Assembly (NCBI GenBank): GCA_019279435.1
Contig: JAAALK010000284.1
Span: forward strand, 64,784,773 to 64,848,772
Reading direction: 5' to 3'
Origin: Zizania palustris
Lineage: Eukaryota > Streptophyta > Magnoliopsida > Poales > Poaceae
DNA length: 64,000 nt
This document shows, piece after piece, positions 20,586 to 33,257 of this stretch; the stretch's first letter is position 1; each line of letters begins with the position of its first letter. The position numbers were made by a program, and so were the translations under genes. The notes beneath the pieces were generated by a model. It was not told the DNA's origin, did no database searches, and was given only the letters and a program-made list of their open reading frames with translations.

Positions 20586-23500
20586 TGTGATGCCTCGATT
20601 TACCAAATCAAAACATTATTGAATTTCCATAGAAAAACAATAATAACAAGAGGTTCATCATGCGACAACGTACATACGAGCAAACATTCGTGGTTCGCAG
20701 ACCACGTTATTATATAAGTGTAAAATTAAAAGAAACTATAAAAACAATACGGCATGACGAACGTCTTCTTCAGGAGTACAAAAAGTACTCAACAAGCCAC
20801 CGAGAATGCAATAGTAATGTGGGATAATAACAAAGGAATGATAATGGCTAAAAGTGCAAAAGTATATTTTTCAGTTATAGCATTTAGTGTAGTCAAATTT
20901 AATCGTGTGGAATAGTAAACATGAACAACATCATACCATCTAACTCGAGGGGTACGTTTTCCCTCCTCGCTCCACAGTCCTTACATGCCAAGTCATCATG
21001 CACATTCATTAAAAATAAACTAACTGTGGGATGTCACGCAACCCGCCCTTGACCATGGGCTCGGCTTTTCGAAAAGATTTAAAACTCTAATCAGAGGTGT
21101 ACCACTGTACCCACAAGGCATGCACTCATCCCTTACACCAAAGTGTAACGAGATGACCAATACCACGGGAACTCGTGCCAAAACCTCAGCATGAAATGCT
21201 CCAAGCGATAATCACCCGCTCTAGGTTTCGCCGGCGCGCCGGGCCGCATCCCGTCCAACGTCGTACCCCCTTTTGCGCCACATTGGTACAAGCCACCCGC
21301 AGGTGCTGCTTGACCCATGTCTAAGTGGTGCCTCGGATTGGAACACTCCATACCTTAGTTAGTACTTACCCACTACACTTGTGGTTAGTACGGAAATGTA
21401 TTGCAACAGATCCCATAGACCGGTCCTTATAGTGCCCCGGGTGCTACCGACCAATGCCCTAGCTTGCACCCAGAACCCACCATTCCTACACTTAACCATG
21501 ACTCTATCACCAACAGAATTCCAGAGATGAGGATAACGAGGATCATATAGTAGATTCCAAATCGCTACGACTCATTTTTAACCTATAGCAATTGTGTCGA
21601 TACGTCGGACACTATCTACTAGTACTAATTATATGGTGACAAGGAGTTTAGGCTAGATAGCATGGCTTGGGTTGCACATCAAGGTCAGGGATCTAAATAA
21701 ATATAATGTAGGGCTTTCATTTGACTAATGCATGTATAACCTATGTGTTTTAGCGATAGTTTAACAAAATTGGGTTCAATATGCTCAAAAAATAGGTTTG
21801 GTGACTTGCCTTGTTCAGCGAAAGGCAACGGGGGAACTTCCGGGAAGTACTCCGGCTCCTCAACGGCGTTGTAGTCTTCTCAATATGCATAATAAACACA
21901 ACGTTCAATTTAAACAATCCAAAATCACATCAACAAGCACATAAGTATTGATTGGGTTAAATGAAAGAAATTAAAGTTATTAAGGTTCTGAAATTATTAT
22001 CTGAATTTGTTTTAAAAACGAATTTTGATGGAGTTAGGAATTCTCTAAAAAGGAATAAAAATGTATCATAATGTATATTAAAACTCCAATTAATTAATAA
22101 TAAAAAGTTCAGAATAAACCTATTATTTTTATTACACCAATATGAAGAGGATAAAAAGAGAAAATTTTCTAAAATGGAAATGGACAAATTTTGAGTTTAT
22201 CCTAAAGTGCATTTGAATACTTTGTTAAATAAAAATAAAATACTCAAACTAAACCTACTGTTTTTATTGTACAAACATGTAGAGAATAAAATTATGAATT
22301 TTCTGGAATTGGAATGGTTAAATTTGGAGTTAAAAAGAGCAAGATATGAATTTTAGAAGTTTGAAACTATTTCTAGAATTTAAATTAAATCCAAAAACGG
22401 TCGTCGGTCCACGGTGAGCCGAACCCACCGTGAACCCATGCACTATGCGCGTGCGCCGTATCGCAGATCTCCGGTGGATCGCGATCGGGCGGCTACGAGC
22501 GAGGTGGGGGTTTTAAATGAAAATGGACGCGCGAGATCGCACGGTACCCTTTTGCTGCAATCTGACGGACCAGATTAAACCGAGGGGTCGATTTAATCCC
22601 GACCGTCGGATCGCGATCGCGCTGGTCGGGGATGAATCTGTCATGACACGGGTACTTTACCCTTGTCGGTCATCTTCTCCGGCGACGGCGAGGGCCTAGC
22701 GGTCACGGCGAGCGATGGTGGCTGGAGCTACGTGCTAAAATAGAACCAGGGCGACAAGGGGAACAAGATGGTACCGTTGGCGAGGCAAGAGGTCGTCGGA
22801 ACGTGGTCGACAATGAGCGGGGGTGGTGAAGACGTGCGGGTGCTCGTCGGCGTTGGTGTTCCGGTGGGTCTCGACAGCGGAGGAGGGGTGGCCGAGGTCG
22901 GGGTATCGTCGACGGTCACGTTGGTGCGGTTGCCAAGGAGGGAGGGGGGCTCCGGTGATGGCGAGCTACGGCCGGAGCGCGGTGGCGGTGTGGTGTTTAG
23001 AAACCAAAGTGTCGGCGTTCTGTTCGCTCTCAATGCGAATTGGCGGGGGGTCGAACGCGGTGGAGCCATAGGGTTTAAATAGAGGCACCGGCGGGGGCAG
23101 AGGGGGTGCAATCAGGGGAGGCCGAGAGTAAATTCTCTCATCAACGCCGGCGAGCTCCTTCCGTGCATGCGCGCACTAGATCCGGGATGATGTCGTGTGG
23201 AATAAAGAGCGGAAATGGCCGGCGGGGAGCGGGGGACAGCTTAAAGGCGCCAATTTAATAGGAGAGGGGCCGGCGAGGCGGATCCGGGGAGTTAGGGCTT
23301 CGGCCGTCAAGGGGGGATTTGGGGGCGGATCTTGCAGGGGAGACAGATCTGATAGGTGGGGGCCACCGGTCAGTGGGCGAGGGACGAGGGCGTGGCAACG
23401 GACGTGACTGATGGGTGGGGCCGAGGCGTCGGGTGCGCGGGGGCAGTTGGCACCGACAGGTGGGGCCAAGGTGTTGGGCGCGTGTGCAGAGGGAGAGGGG

Positions 23501-23872
23501 GTCGCTGATGAGCGGGGTCCGGCTGTCAGTGAGGGGCGCGGGGAGGGAGTGGGCTAGGCCGGCTGGTTGGGGGAGAATGGGGGAAAGGGGCCCGTTACTG
23601 TTTAAATTCATTTTGAATAAATTTAATTACTGAAATTGGTTTAAAATGTTTGGGTTGCTTCCAAGGGTGATAAAAATTTGTAAAAATTCTCAGAAATATA
23701 TCTCGGCCTTGGGATCATATACAAAATTTTATAGCCTCTGGTTTGGACATCTCCTCTAGGTTCTAGTTCATTTAGGCATAAATGGCATTAAAGGAATTTC
23801 AAAAATAATCTTTTCCAGAGAAAAATATAATAAAATGTATCTTTATTTCTTTTGGAAATTTGGGGTGTTACA
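20586..23872 (-). mobile_element. Gyp-A 3' LTR
   Basis: The 3287-bp LTR begins (plus view) TGTGATGCCTCG and ends GGGGTGTTACA, next to the minus-strand polypurine tract at 23875-23886. TATTTAA (minus) lies at 23075-23081, and the near-perfect stem of the family hairpin at 22645-22654/22658-22667. The GC-rich core spans about 22390-23600. Its start matches 45186-45345 closely, as expected of the two LTRs of one element. Confidence 0.92.
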
Positions 23873-23902
23873 AACCTATCCCCCTTACAAAGAATCTCAT
23901 CC

Positions 23903-25722
23903 TCAAGATTCGGAAAGTTTCTCGAATAGCTCGGGGTATTGGGACTTTAGTTTGTCCTCTTTTTCCCATGTGGCTTCTTCAACGGGGTGGTTGTCCCACT
24001 GAACCTTGCAGAAACGAACCACACGACTTCTAGTTACCCTTTCCTTAACTTCTAGAATCCGGACGGGTTTCTCAATGTAGATCAAGTATTCTTGGACATT
24101 GAGCTGTTGGAGGTCGGCCCATTCGGCGGGCACACAGAGACACTTCTTCAGCTGAGAGACGTGGAACACATCATGGACTCCTGCCAAAGATGAAGGTAGT
24201 TCTAGCTGATATGCTACTTCTCCTTGCCATCGGAGGATCTGAAAGTGTCCGACATAATGGGGTGCTAACTTGCCTCTCATGTTGAATCTTTGGGTGCCAC
24301 AAAGGGGAGTGACTCGGAGGTAGACGTAGTCGCCCTCCTCAAAGGTTAGGTCTATCCATCGGTTATCGGCATAGCTCTTTTGTCGGGACTAGGCTATCTT
24401 CAATTTGTCCCTGATGACTTTAACCTTCTCTTCTACTTGCCGCAATATGTTTGTCCTGTATAGCTGCGACTCTCTGGTCTGATCCTAGAGTAGCGGTGTT
24501 CTGCACTTGCGTCCATAAAGTGCTTCAAAAGGGGACATCTACAGACTGACTTGGTAGCTGTTGTTGTAAGAGAACTCCGCATAAGGTAAGTTCTTATCCC
24601 ACATTCCGCCAAAGTCTAGAGCGCAGGCTCTAAGCATATCCTCCAACACCTGGTTTACTCTTTTGGTTTGGCCATCGGTTTGTGGATGATAGGCGGTGCT
24701 GAAGTTCAGCCGGGTGTTGAGTTCTTCTTGAAGATTCTTCCAAAACTTGGAGGTAAACTTACTCCCTCGGTCAGATATGATCTTCTTTGGAACTCCTTGC
24801 AGGCACACGATCCGGGTCAAGTACAGCTCAGCCAACCTAGCGACGATGTATGTCGTCTTGACGGGGATGAAATGAGCCACCTTGGTGAGTCGATCGATGA
24901 TGACCCAGATAGAGTCATGACCGGCTTGGGTCCTTGGCAGTCCCGTGATGAAGTCCATCCCTACTTCTTCCCACTTCCATTCGGGGACCTTGAGGGGTTG
25001 CAATAGTCTGGCAGGTCTCTGGTGCTTTGCCTTGACTCGCCGGCATGGGTCGCACTTGGCCACATACTCAGCTATTTCCCTCTTCATGCTGAACCACCAA
25101 TATTTCTCCTTTAGGTCTTGGTACATTTTTGTACTCCCGGGATGTATGGAGTATAGAGTTTCATGGTCCTCTTGAAGGATGAGGGCCTTCAACTCTGGCT
25201 TGTCAGGCACAGCATATCCAATTTCCGAACCAGACGGTACCATTCTTGTCCTCGGAGAACCCTAGGGATTTACCCTTCCTCATATTCTGCTGGATCTCTA
25301 GGATGTCCGGGTCTTCCTTCTATGTCTCACGGATCTGGTCCATTAAGACAGGTCTGGTCTCTAGGGAAGTGAGATAGGCTCTGGTGGTGATCCCTAGGTT
25401 CAACCTCTCCATCTCCTTGTATAACAATGGGGCATGGTCTTGCACCATGATGGCATTACAGTACCCTTTTCGGCTTAGGGCGTCTTCCACTACGTTTGCC
25501 TTGCCTGGATGATAGTGGATGAAGTCATAGTCTTTGATCAAGTCCAACCATCTTCTTTGTCTGAGGTTCAGGTCCGGTTGGGTGATATGTAGTTGAGGCT
25601 CTTGTGGTCAGTGAAGACCTCACACCGATTACCCACAAGGTAATGTCTCTATATCTACAAGGCATGAACCACGACTGCCAATTCCAAGTCGTGAGTTGGG
25701 TAATTTTGCTCATGTGGCCTTA
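23903..25722 (-). pseudogene. RNase H end, integrase and chromodomain of Gyp-A
   Basis: On the minus strand it starts with the RNase H tail (YHPGKANVVEDALSRKG near 25490). Integrase follows (24539-25243): the HHCC-type segment with H..H in ETLYSIHPGSTKMYQDLKE and C..C in CDPCRR, the core with GMDFITGLP, ISDRGSKFTSKFW and HPQTDGQTKRVNQVLED. The glutamate of the usual QTERVNQ position is lysine, so catalysis is probably lost. The C-terminal part (23903-24280) has FHVSQLKKCL and a chromodomain-like VQWDNHPVEEATWEKEDKL. Stops occur near 24390, 24485 and 24540, with several before 25320. Confidence 0.87.
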
Positions 25723-26592
25723 GCTGATGTAACGCCCCGATTTAATAAAACCAGGAATTTATTGAAATTCCATAGAAAATCAATATATTCAATACGTTCA
25801 TCACACGACCGCGTACAATACGCCAATCAATTATGGTTCGTAGACCATATTATTACAAAAGAGTTAAAGCAAAGAGAAACTATTAAAACAAATTTCCTAG
25901 ATGAACGCCTCCTTCCAGTCTCGTGGCTTGACTGGGTCGCTACTCCAGACCGTCACCCTCCTCGTAGTAGACCGTCTCTGGTGGTGTAAGTCAACGGGGG
26001 TGAGTACAATCGTACTCAGCAAGCCACTGAATGCAATTATAATGCAAGGTAATAACAAGGAAGATAGTGGCTACTTTTGCGGAAAAGCATGTTTGTAAAG
26101 CATTTAATGTAAGCAGATTATTTAGTACAGAAAATTAAACATGTATAATGTATCATCATCTAACTCGAGGGGTACAGTCAGCCCACCCTCGCTCAATAGT
26201 CCTTACATGCCATGAATAACACAACCATTCATGCAATAGTAAAACTAACTACGAGAAGTCACATAACCCGCCCTTGACCGTGGGCTCCGCTTTTCGAAAA
26301 GATTTAAACTCTGATCAGAGGTGTACTACTGTACCCACAAGGCACTTGTTCCCCGCACACCGCAATTTGTTAAATGACTCCTGTCACGAGAAATTCGTGC
26401 CAAAACCTAAAGCATGGAATGCACCAATTCGTTAACACCCTCTTATAGGTTTCATATGGTTTACCAATCACTTCAGGCCAACACCATACCCCCCTTGAGC
26501 CTCGTCGGTACAAGTCACCCGCAGGTTGCCCCTTGCCCCCTCCACTATGGTGCTTCAAGTTGGTACGATCCATACCTCCAGTTAGGACTTAC

Positions 26593-29500
26593 TGTAACAC
26601 CCCAAATTTTCAAAACAATAAAAATATTACAAAATTCAATTTCTTGGAATTTATATTTCTGAAAATACTTCAAATGCCCTTTTATACCCAATTGTACTAC
26701 AGCATAGAGTAGATGGCCAAATTAAGAGGTGAAACTTTTGTATATGCTCCTAAGACCAAAATATAATTTTGAGAATTTTTATAGATTTTTACCAACCTTG
26801 GAAGTAGCCCTAAGATTTTAATCTATTATCTGGAATTATTTTTATTCAGAAATGTTTTAAAACAGTAATGGGCCCCTCCCCCTCCTTTCTCTCTCTCCCG
26901 GCCGGCCCAGCCCGTTACCTCGCGCGCCTTAGGCTGACAAGCCGACCCCACCTGTCGGCGCTGATCTCCTCCCCTCGCGCGCGCACCCGACAGCCCGGCC
27001 CCACCCGTCAGTCGCCACCCTCGCTCGCCCGCGCCCGCCGACCAGTGGCCCCCGCCTGTCAGCTTCGTCCTCAACCTCGCGCCAGCCTCCCCCCTAATCC
27101 CGCCGGTGAGAACTTCGCCTCGGATCCCCTCGCCGGCTCCCCCTTCCGTTAAACCGAGGCCGGCATTAACTCCCCCGAGGCCCACCGGTCAATTAAGCGC
27201 GTTAAGGCGCGCGTTTAAGCCCCTGGATCGCCTTCACGCGCCTGGCCGCGCCTTCGCCGGTGAGTAAAGCCCTCCGCGGCTTTCCTTGCATGCGAGCCCC
27301 CTCCGGTGTCCTATTTAACCCCCCGGCCTACGCCGCGTTCGACCCCCACGCCCACTCGCTTCGAGAACGAACAGAACGCCTGCGATTCGCATTTTAGTGC
27401 CCCCATCCTGCTTCGTCTCCGGCCGCCGTTCGCCCTCGCCTCAGACCGCCTCCGTCCACGCCCTCGCCACCGTCATGACCGCAGGGACGACCTCGACCTC
27501 GGCCACCCCTCCGCCGACGTCGAACTCCGCCGGAACACCATCGCCGATGAGGAGCCCGAAGTACTTCGTCGTCTACCCTCGCCGCCGACCACTTCCCGTC
27601 GACCCCTCGCCTCGCCTAAGGTACCGTCGCTGACCGCCGTAGTGCCCTCTTTCCATTTCTAGGTTTAGCTAGGGCCATCGTCGCTCGCCGTGGCCGCTGG
27701 CCCGCTCGCCGTCGTCGGAGAAGACGACCGGCACGGGTCGAGTACCCGTGCCGTGTCGGATCTGATCCCGACCGTGCGATCGCGATCGGGCGACGCATGT
27801 GAGCCCACGTACGCGATCTAATCCGCACCGTCGGATCTGGTCAAAGCGTTACGTTTTAATCTCGCGCGTCCATTTCCATTTAAAACCCGCGTTCGATCTC
27901 GTGCGTCCACGTAGCACCCTTTCGCACGTTTTAATCCTGGCCGTCCGTTGTCACTTAAAGCGCCCCGCCTCGCCTGCGCACGTTGGATCTGGATCCGACG
28001 GTCCAGATCGACCCAGTGCACGCGCACAGTGCGCGGGTTCACCGTGGGCCTGGCTCACCGTGGACCCGAGGGGTTTAAAAATTGAAAATGTATTTCAGAA
28101 ATACTTTTAAACTTGTAAAATTCATATCTGGCGCATTTGAACTCTAAAAATTGCCATTCCAATTTCAGAAAATTCATAATATTATTCTCTACGTGTTTAT
28201 GCAATAAAAACAGTAGGTTTACTTTGGACATTTCATGTTTATTTAAATGGACATTCAAATACCCCTAGGTTAAAAATGTAAATTTAAATTATTTAAATTC
28301 CAGTAAAGTTTGTATTTGTTTATTTCCTGTTGGTATGAACAAATCACTAAGTTTTATATGAAACTTTCATTTTAAATTTATTAGAGAACTTAAAAATGAG
28401 AATAACCCCTTTTAAAACCCTCTTTCAAAGGACACCACTTTATTTTAATTTCTTTTAAAAATTTATAAACTGAATTTCAGAACCCTAACAACTTGATTAA
28501 TTTTTAATTATTCAAACCAACTTAAACCTATGTGATTATTATGTGATGTTATATTGTTTGGTTGAATGTTGTATTCATTTATTTTACTTTACTATATCAA
28601 AAAGACTACGACGTCGCCGAGGAGCCGGAATACTTCCCGGAAGTCCCTCCCTCGCCCTTTGCTGAACAAGGCAAGTCACCAAACCAATCTTTTGAGCATA
28701 TTGAACCCATGTTTGATTAAACTACCGCTAAAACACATAGGTTATATATGCATTAGTCAAATGAACCCTTACAATATATTTATTTAGGATCCCCCGACCT
28801 TGATGTGCAACCCAAGCCATGCTCTCTAGCCTAAACTCCTTGTCACCATATGATAAATGTTATTAGCTAGTGTCCAATGTATCGACACGATCGCTATAGG
28901 ATAAAAATGAGTCGTAGTACATGGTTCTATTATATGATCCCCATTGTTTCTTATCTATGGAATTCTGTCGGTGTTGGAGTTGTGGTTGTGAGTGAATGCA
29001 TGGTGGGTTCCGGGTGCAAGCTAGGGCATTGGTTGGTAGCACCCGGGGCACTATAAGGACCGGTCTGAGGGATCCGTTGCAATACACTTACGTACTAACC
29101 ACAAGTCTAGTGGGTAAGTCCTAACTAAGGTATGGAGTTGTTCCAAACCGAGGCCACCATTTGGAGATGGGTCAAGTTGCACCTGCGGGTGACTTGTACT
29201 AATGTGGCGCAAAAGGGGGTGCGACGTTAGCCGGGATGCGGCCCGGCGCGCCGGCGAAACCTAGAGCGGGTGGTTATCGCTTGGAACATCTCATGCCGAG
29301 GTTTTGGCACGAGTTTCCGTGGTATGGGTCATCTCGTTTGGGATGAGTGCGTGCCTTGTGGGTACAGTAGTACATCTCTGATCAGAGTCTTAAATCTTTT
29401 CGAAAAGCCGAGCCCACGGTCAAGGGCGGGTTGCGTGAACATCCCCCAGTTAGATTACTTTGGATATGTATGTGCATGATGGATTGACATGTAAGGACTG

Positions 29501-29972
29501 TCGTGCGTTGAGGTAAAACGTACTCCTCGAGTTAGTTGATGTTGTTGATATTCATATTTACCTTTCCGCATGATTAAAATGTGATTACACTAAATGCAAT
29601 AACTGAAACTGCACTTTTCTACAATGTTAGCGATTACCCTTCCTTGTTTATTATCCTGCATTACTACTTGCATTTGCGGTGGCTTGTTGAGTACTTTTTG
29701 TACTCATACCCGTTGGACCCCACAGAGGATGCTTACTATGAAGATGGTCTGGAGTAGCGACCCAGTCGAGAAGAAAGATCCTGAAGGAGATGTTTGTCAT
29801 GCCGCTTTCTAATTATTTTTATTACTGTTTTTACTAAAACTTTGATGTAATAAATATGGTCTGCGTACCATGGATGTTGTTGTATGTACGTTGTCGCATG
29901 ACGAACCTCTTGTATTATTGTTTTTCTTCTGAAATTCAATAATGTCTCGATTTGATAAATCGGGGCGCTACA
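26593..29972 (+). mobile_element. Reversed solo LTR of Gyp-A family, TSD CTTAC
   Basis: The 3380-bp unit runs from TGTAACACCCC to CGGGGCGCTACA with CTTAC at 26588-26592 and 29973-29977. It lies in opposite orientation inside the previous solo LTR, so the two form a large imperfect inverted repeat. The sense-strand view is direct: AT-rich start, TATTTAA at 27312-27318 (719 bp into the LTR), GC-rich core to about 28070, hairpin 27729-27738/27744-27753, and an AT-rich end. The downstream part after TATA is about 2.6 kb, an unusually long R-U5. Confidence 0.94.
27312..27318 (+). promoter_or_regulatory. TATA-like box conserved in Gyp-A family LTRs
   Basis: TATTTAA is present at the homologous place in all four LTRs: here, and on the minus strand at 6949-6955, 23075-23081 and 31666-31672. 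Surroundings are GC-rich. It is the best candidate for the U3 core promoter. Confidence 0.6.
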
Positions 29973-32443
29973 CTTACCCACTAGACTTGTGGTTAGTACG
30001 AGTTTGTTTTGCATTAGATCCCGCAGACTTGTCCTTATAGTGCCCCGGTTGCGACCAACCAATGCCCTAGCTTACACCCGGAACCCACCATACTTATAAC
30101 ATAGCCGACTCCAACAGAATCCAAAGACGAGAATAACGGGGGAAATCATATAGCAGAATCCATCTATCTACGACTCGTTCTTTTATCCTATAGCAGTTGT
30201 GTCGATACATTGGACACTAGCTAATATAATATTGTAGAGTGACAAGGAGTTTAGGCTCAATAAGCATGGCTTTGGTTTACACAAAAGGACGAGGATCTAA
30301 TAAATATAATTTAGGGCTTGAGATTAGACTAATGCAATATTATCCTATGAGTTATAGCGATAATTTATTAAAACATGGGCTCAATTATGATCAAAATGGG
30401 GGTTGTGACTTTCCTTGATCCGCAACGGTGAAGGTGGAACCTTGGGGTAAAACTCCGGATCTCCGACGGCGTCGTAGTCTTCTCGATACAAAAAAGTAAA
30501 TACGACATTCAATTAAACAATCCAAAAATCAACAATACAAGCATTCATGTTTTTGTTGGATTAAATAAAGGACGTAAAGCCTTAAGTTTATGAAATTATT
30601 GCCTGAGTGCTTTAAGATTAGTTTTTAAGGGGATTTCTGAATTTTATAATTTTTAGAATAAGCATTTACCCAAGGGGTTTTATTTTCCCATTTAAAGGGG
30701 AATTAAAGTGTGCAAGACCACCCTACTGTTTTATTGCATTAAAACAGTGAAATGAAGTTATTATGTCCTCTGAAATTAATAAATAAATTTTAAGGGTTTT
30801 TCTGAATTATTTAGTGAAATAGGAATTTAATCCTAAAGGGGGTTTTACTTATTATTTAATAAGAATAAAATGTGCAAAATAAACATACTGTTTTATGGCC
30901 TAAAAGTGTAGAGAATAAAAAGACAGATTTAACAAAATTTGAATGGTCAAATTTGGAGTTAAATTGAGCGAGTTATGAATTTTTAAAGTTTAAATTGATT
31001 TTCTGAATTTTTATTAAACAGGAAATCAGTCTCTGGTCCACGGTAAACCTGGTTCACCGTGAACCTGTGACTGTGCGCGTGGGCCGGCTAGGACTTAATG
31101 AGATCCGATGGACCAGAGGGCTCGGTACCCCTTCGGCTAAGATCAACGGCCAGGGTTAAATCCCACGAGGGATTTAATCTCTGCCGTTAGATCGAAATCA
31201 CGTGGCCCGCGAGGTATTGGGCATGGCACGCACAGAAGGGGTAAAATACCCCTTCTTCTCTTGCTCCGACAATGCAACGGCGATGGATTCCCGGCGACGG
31301 CGAGGTCCAATGGTGCGGCTACGGCCAAACATGGAAAGAGGGGCACACGGGGGACCCAGGCATACTAGCGGCGATGATGACGGGGCAATGGCGACGGCCG
31401 GTGACGAGAAGGGGGCGGTGGGCTCCTCATGTTCGATGGCGGCGAGGCAATCCGGTGGTGATCCGGCTCAACGGAGGTGGGGCCGGGGTAGAAGAGGCGA
31501 CGGTGGTCCTAGCGGTGGCAACGGAGAGGGCGGCGGCAGCTCGAGTCACCGGCGATGGGCTGCAGGAGGAGAAATAGGGGAAAAACCAAAAAAATGGTGG
31601 TGGCCTTTGGGATTGCGAGGACTTGGGCTCTAGCGGCGTGGTCAGGTTGCGGTGAGCACCAGGGCTTAAATAGAGGGTCGCCGGCGTCGGTTTGGAAAGT
31701 AAAATGAGGGAAACCTGAGGAGGATTTCCATCCTTGCTCCGGCAAGCCTTCCAAGTGCTCGGGCACATGCCATAAAGGTGAAAACGCTTCGGATTCCGAA
31801 GGAAAGAGGTCGTCGGTGGATGGTAAACGGGATTCGGGCGCCAATTTTGGCAAGGGGACTGGCCGGCGGCGAAAAGGAAAGGGGGGGTCACCAGAAAAAG
31901 GAAAGGGGATTCCATCGGGAAAGAAGATCCTGACAGGTGGCCCCCACCTATCAGCGGCTACGAGCAAAAGAGAAGGGGCTGACAGGTGGGCCAGCGCTGC
32001 CAGCGGCTAAGGGGCGTGGGGCGTGGACTGATGGGCGGGGCCGGGCAGGCGCGGCGGGCGGGAGAGAGAGGGGGCGCGCGCCGACAGGGGGGCCCCTCTT
32101 GGCGGTGGCTCAGGCCGTGGACTGGGCTGGGCCAAGGGGGGTTTTAGGGAGGGCGGCCCAATAGTATTTAAAATGCCTTTTTCGATTAAAATAATTCCAG
32201 ATATTTATTTATCTGTTTAGAGCTTGAATCATTGTTGCTAAAATTTTGTAGAAATTCCTAAAAATATTTCTTGGCCTCTAGATTCCACCATAAATTTTCA
32301 GCCTTAAATTTGAACTATTTTCTCTGTTTTGCTTTAATTGGGTTCTTTTAACCTTTTCTCTAAATAAATAATTCATTTTAAATTCAGAAAATTTATTCCC
32401 CTCATTTTTATTTTATTTTTAAATTTTGGGGTGTTACAGCTGA

Positions 32444-33257
32444 CGAGAGGCGTAAGATATCACCTTCCCATCTTGCATCAAGACACAGCCTAACCCTTGG
32501 CGAGAGGCATCACAGTAGACGTGGAAGTCCTTCCGGATGTTTGGCAGGGTCAGAATCGGGGCTGACACGAGCTTTTTCTTAAGGGTCTGGAAGCATTCTT
32601 CACAGTGTAGAGTCCATTCGAACATTACTTCCTTTTGCAGCAGTTTGGTCATGGGCTTGGCTATCTTTGAGAAGTTTTCGATGAACCGGCGGTAATACCC
32701 GGCCAGTCCGAGAAAACTCTGGATCTCGGTAATGTTCATGGGTTGTAGCCAATTGGTCACAGCTTCTACGGTGGTTGGGTCCACTGCTATTCCTCCGGCA
32801 GATATGACATGACCGAGAAACTTCGACTCGAACGACCAAAACTCGCACTTCCTGTATTTGGCGTACAATTGCTGCTCTCTTAACTTTCCGAGGGTCAGAC
32901 GGAGGTGAGTTTCATGTTCTTCCTTGGTCTTGGAGTATATGAGGATATTTTTAATGAATACCACGATGAACTTATCCAAGAACTCCATGAATACATTGTT
33001 AATCATGTTCATGAAGAAGGTCAGGGCATTTGTGAGTCCGAATGACATCACAGTGTACTCATAAAGTTCGTAGCGGGACATGAAGGCAGTCTTGGGGATG
33101 TCTTCTTCCCTAATCCTCAATTGGTGGTAGCTTGACCTGAGGTCGATCTTGGAGAACACTGAGGATCCCTTCAGTTGATCGAATCGATCGTCGATCCGAG
33201 GCAGTGGGTATTTGTTCTTGATGGTTACCTCGTTCAAGGCTCTATAGTCTACGCACA
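32444..33257 (-). pseudogene. Reverse transcriptase and RNase H start of Gyp-A
   Basis: An unbroken minus-strand frame holds CVDYRALNEVTIKNKYPLPRIDD, KIDLRSSYHQLRI (first catalytic aspartate), FGLTNALTFFMNMIN, the palm box, then the RNase H start (YCDASRQGLGCVLMQ). The palm box reads VVFIKNILIYS: where the family has F-I-D-D both catalytic aspartates are replaced, so this enzyme is inactive even though the frame is open. The N-terminal part of RT lies at 42206-42521 on the far side of Gyp-B. The frame is cut at 32443 by the solo LTR. Confidence 0.9.

Larger units (their letters stand above)
25728..32438 (-). mobile_element. Solo LTR of Gyp-A family, TSD GCTGA, interrupted
   Basis: The LTR consists of 25728-26592 and 29978-32438, about 3.33 kb in all, starting TGTAACGCCCCG and ending GGGGTGTTACA (plus view). 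GCTGA stands at 25723-25727 and 32439-32443. It split Gyp-A pol at the end of an ISYASRQL segment. TATTTAA (minus) is at 31666-31672, and the family hairpin, with different stem bases, at 31234-31243/31247-31256. The GC-rich part (31030-32160) yields long overlapping frames on both strands that I regard as non-coding. Confidence 0.93.

Noticed and set aside
22728..23633. Frames in the GC-rich part of the Gyp-A 3' LTR
   Set aside because: Same reason: LTR sequence, composition-driven and overlapping on both strands.
24668..25372. Plus-strand frames of 69-112 codons
   Set aside because: Antisense shadows of the Gyp-A integrase.
27306..28110. 118- and 103-codon frames in the reversed solo LTR
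   Set aside because: The first starts without ATG, and composition is Pro/Arg/Ser-rich from GC-rich DNA. Some similarity after the TATA to other copies is noted as a finding but is too weak for a gene.
31143..32164. Frames of up to 162 codons on both strands
   Set aside because: GC-rich solo-LTR sequence with TSD GCTGA around it; no domain recognised.
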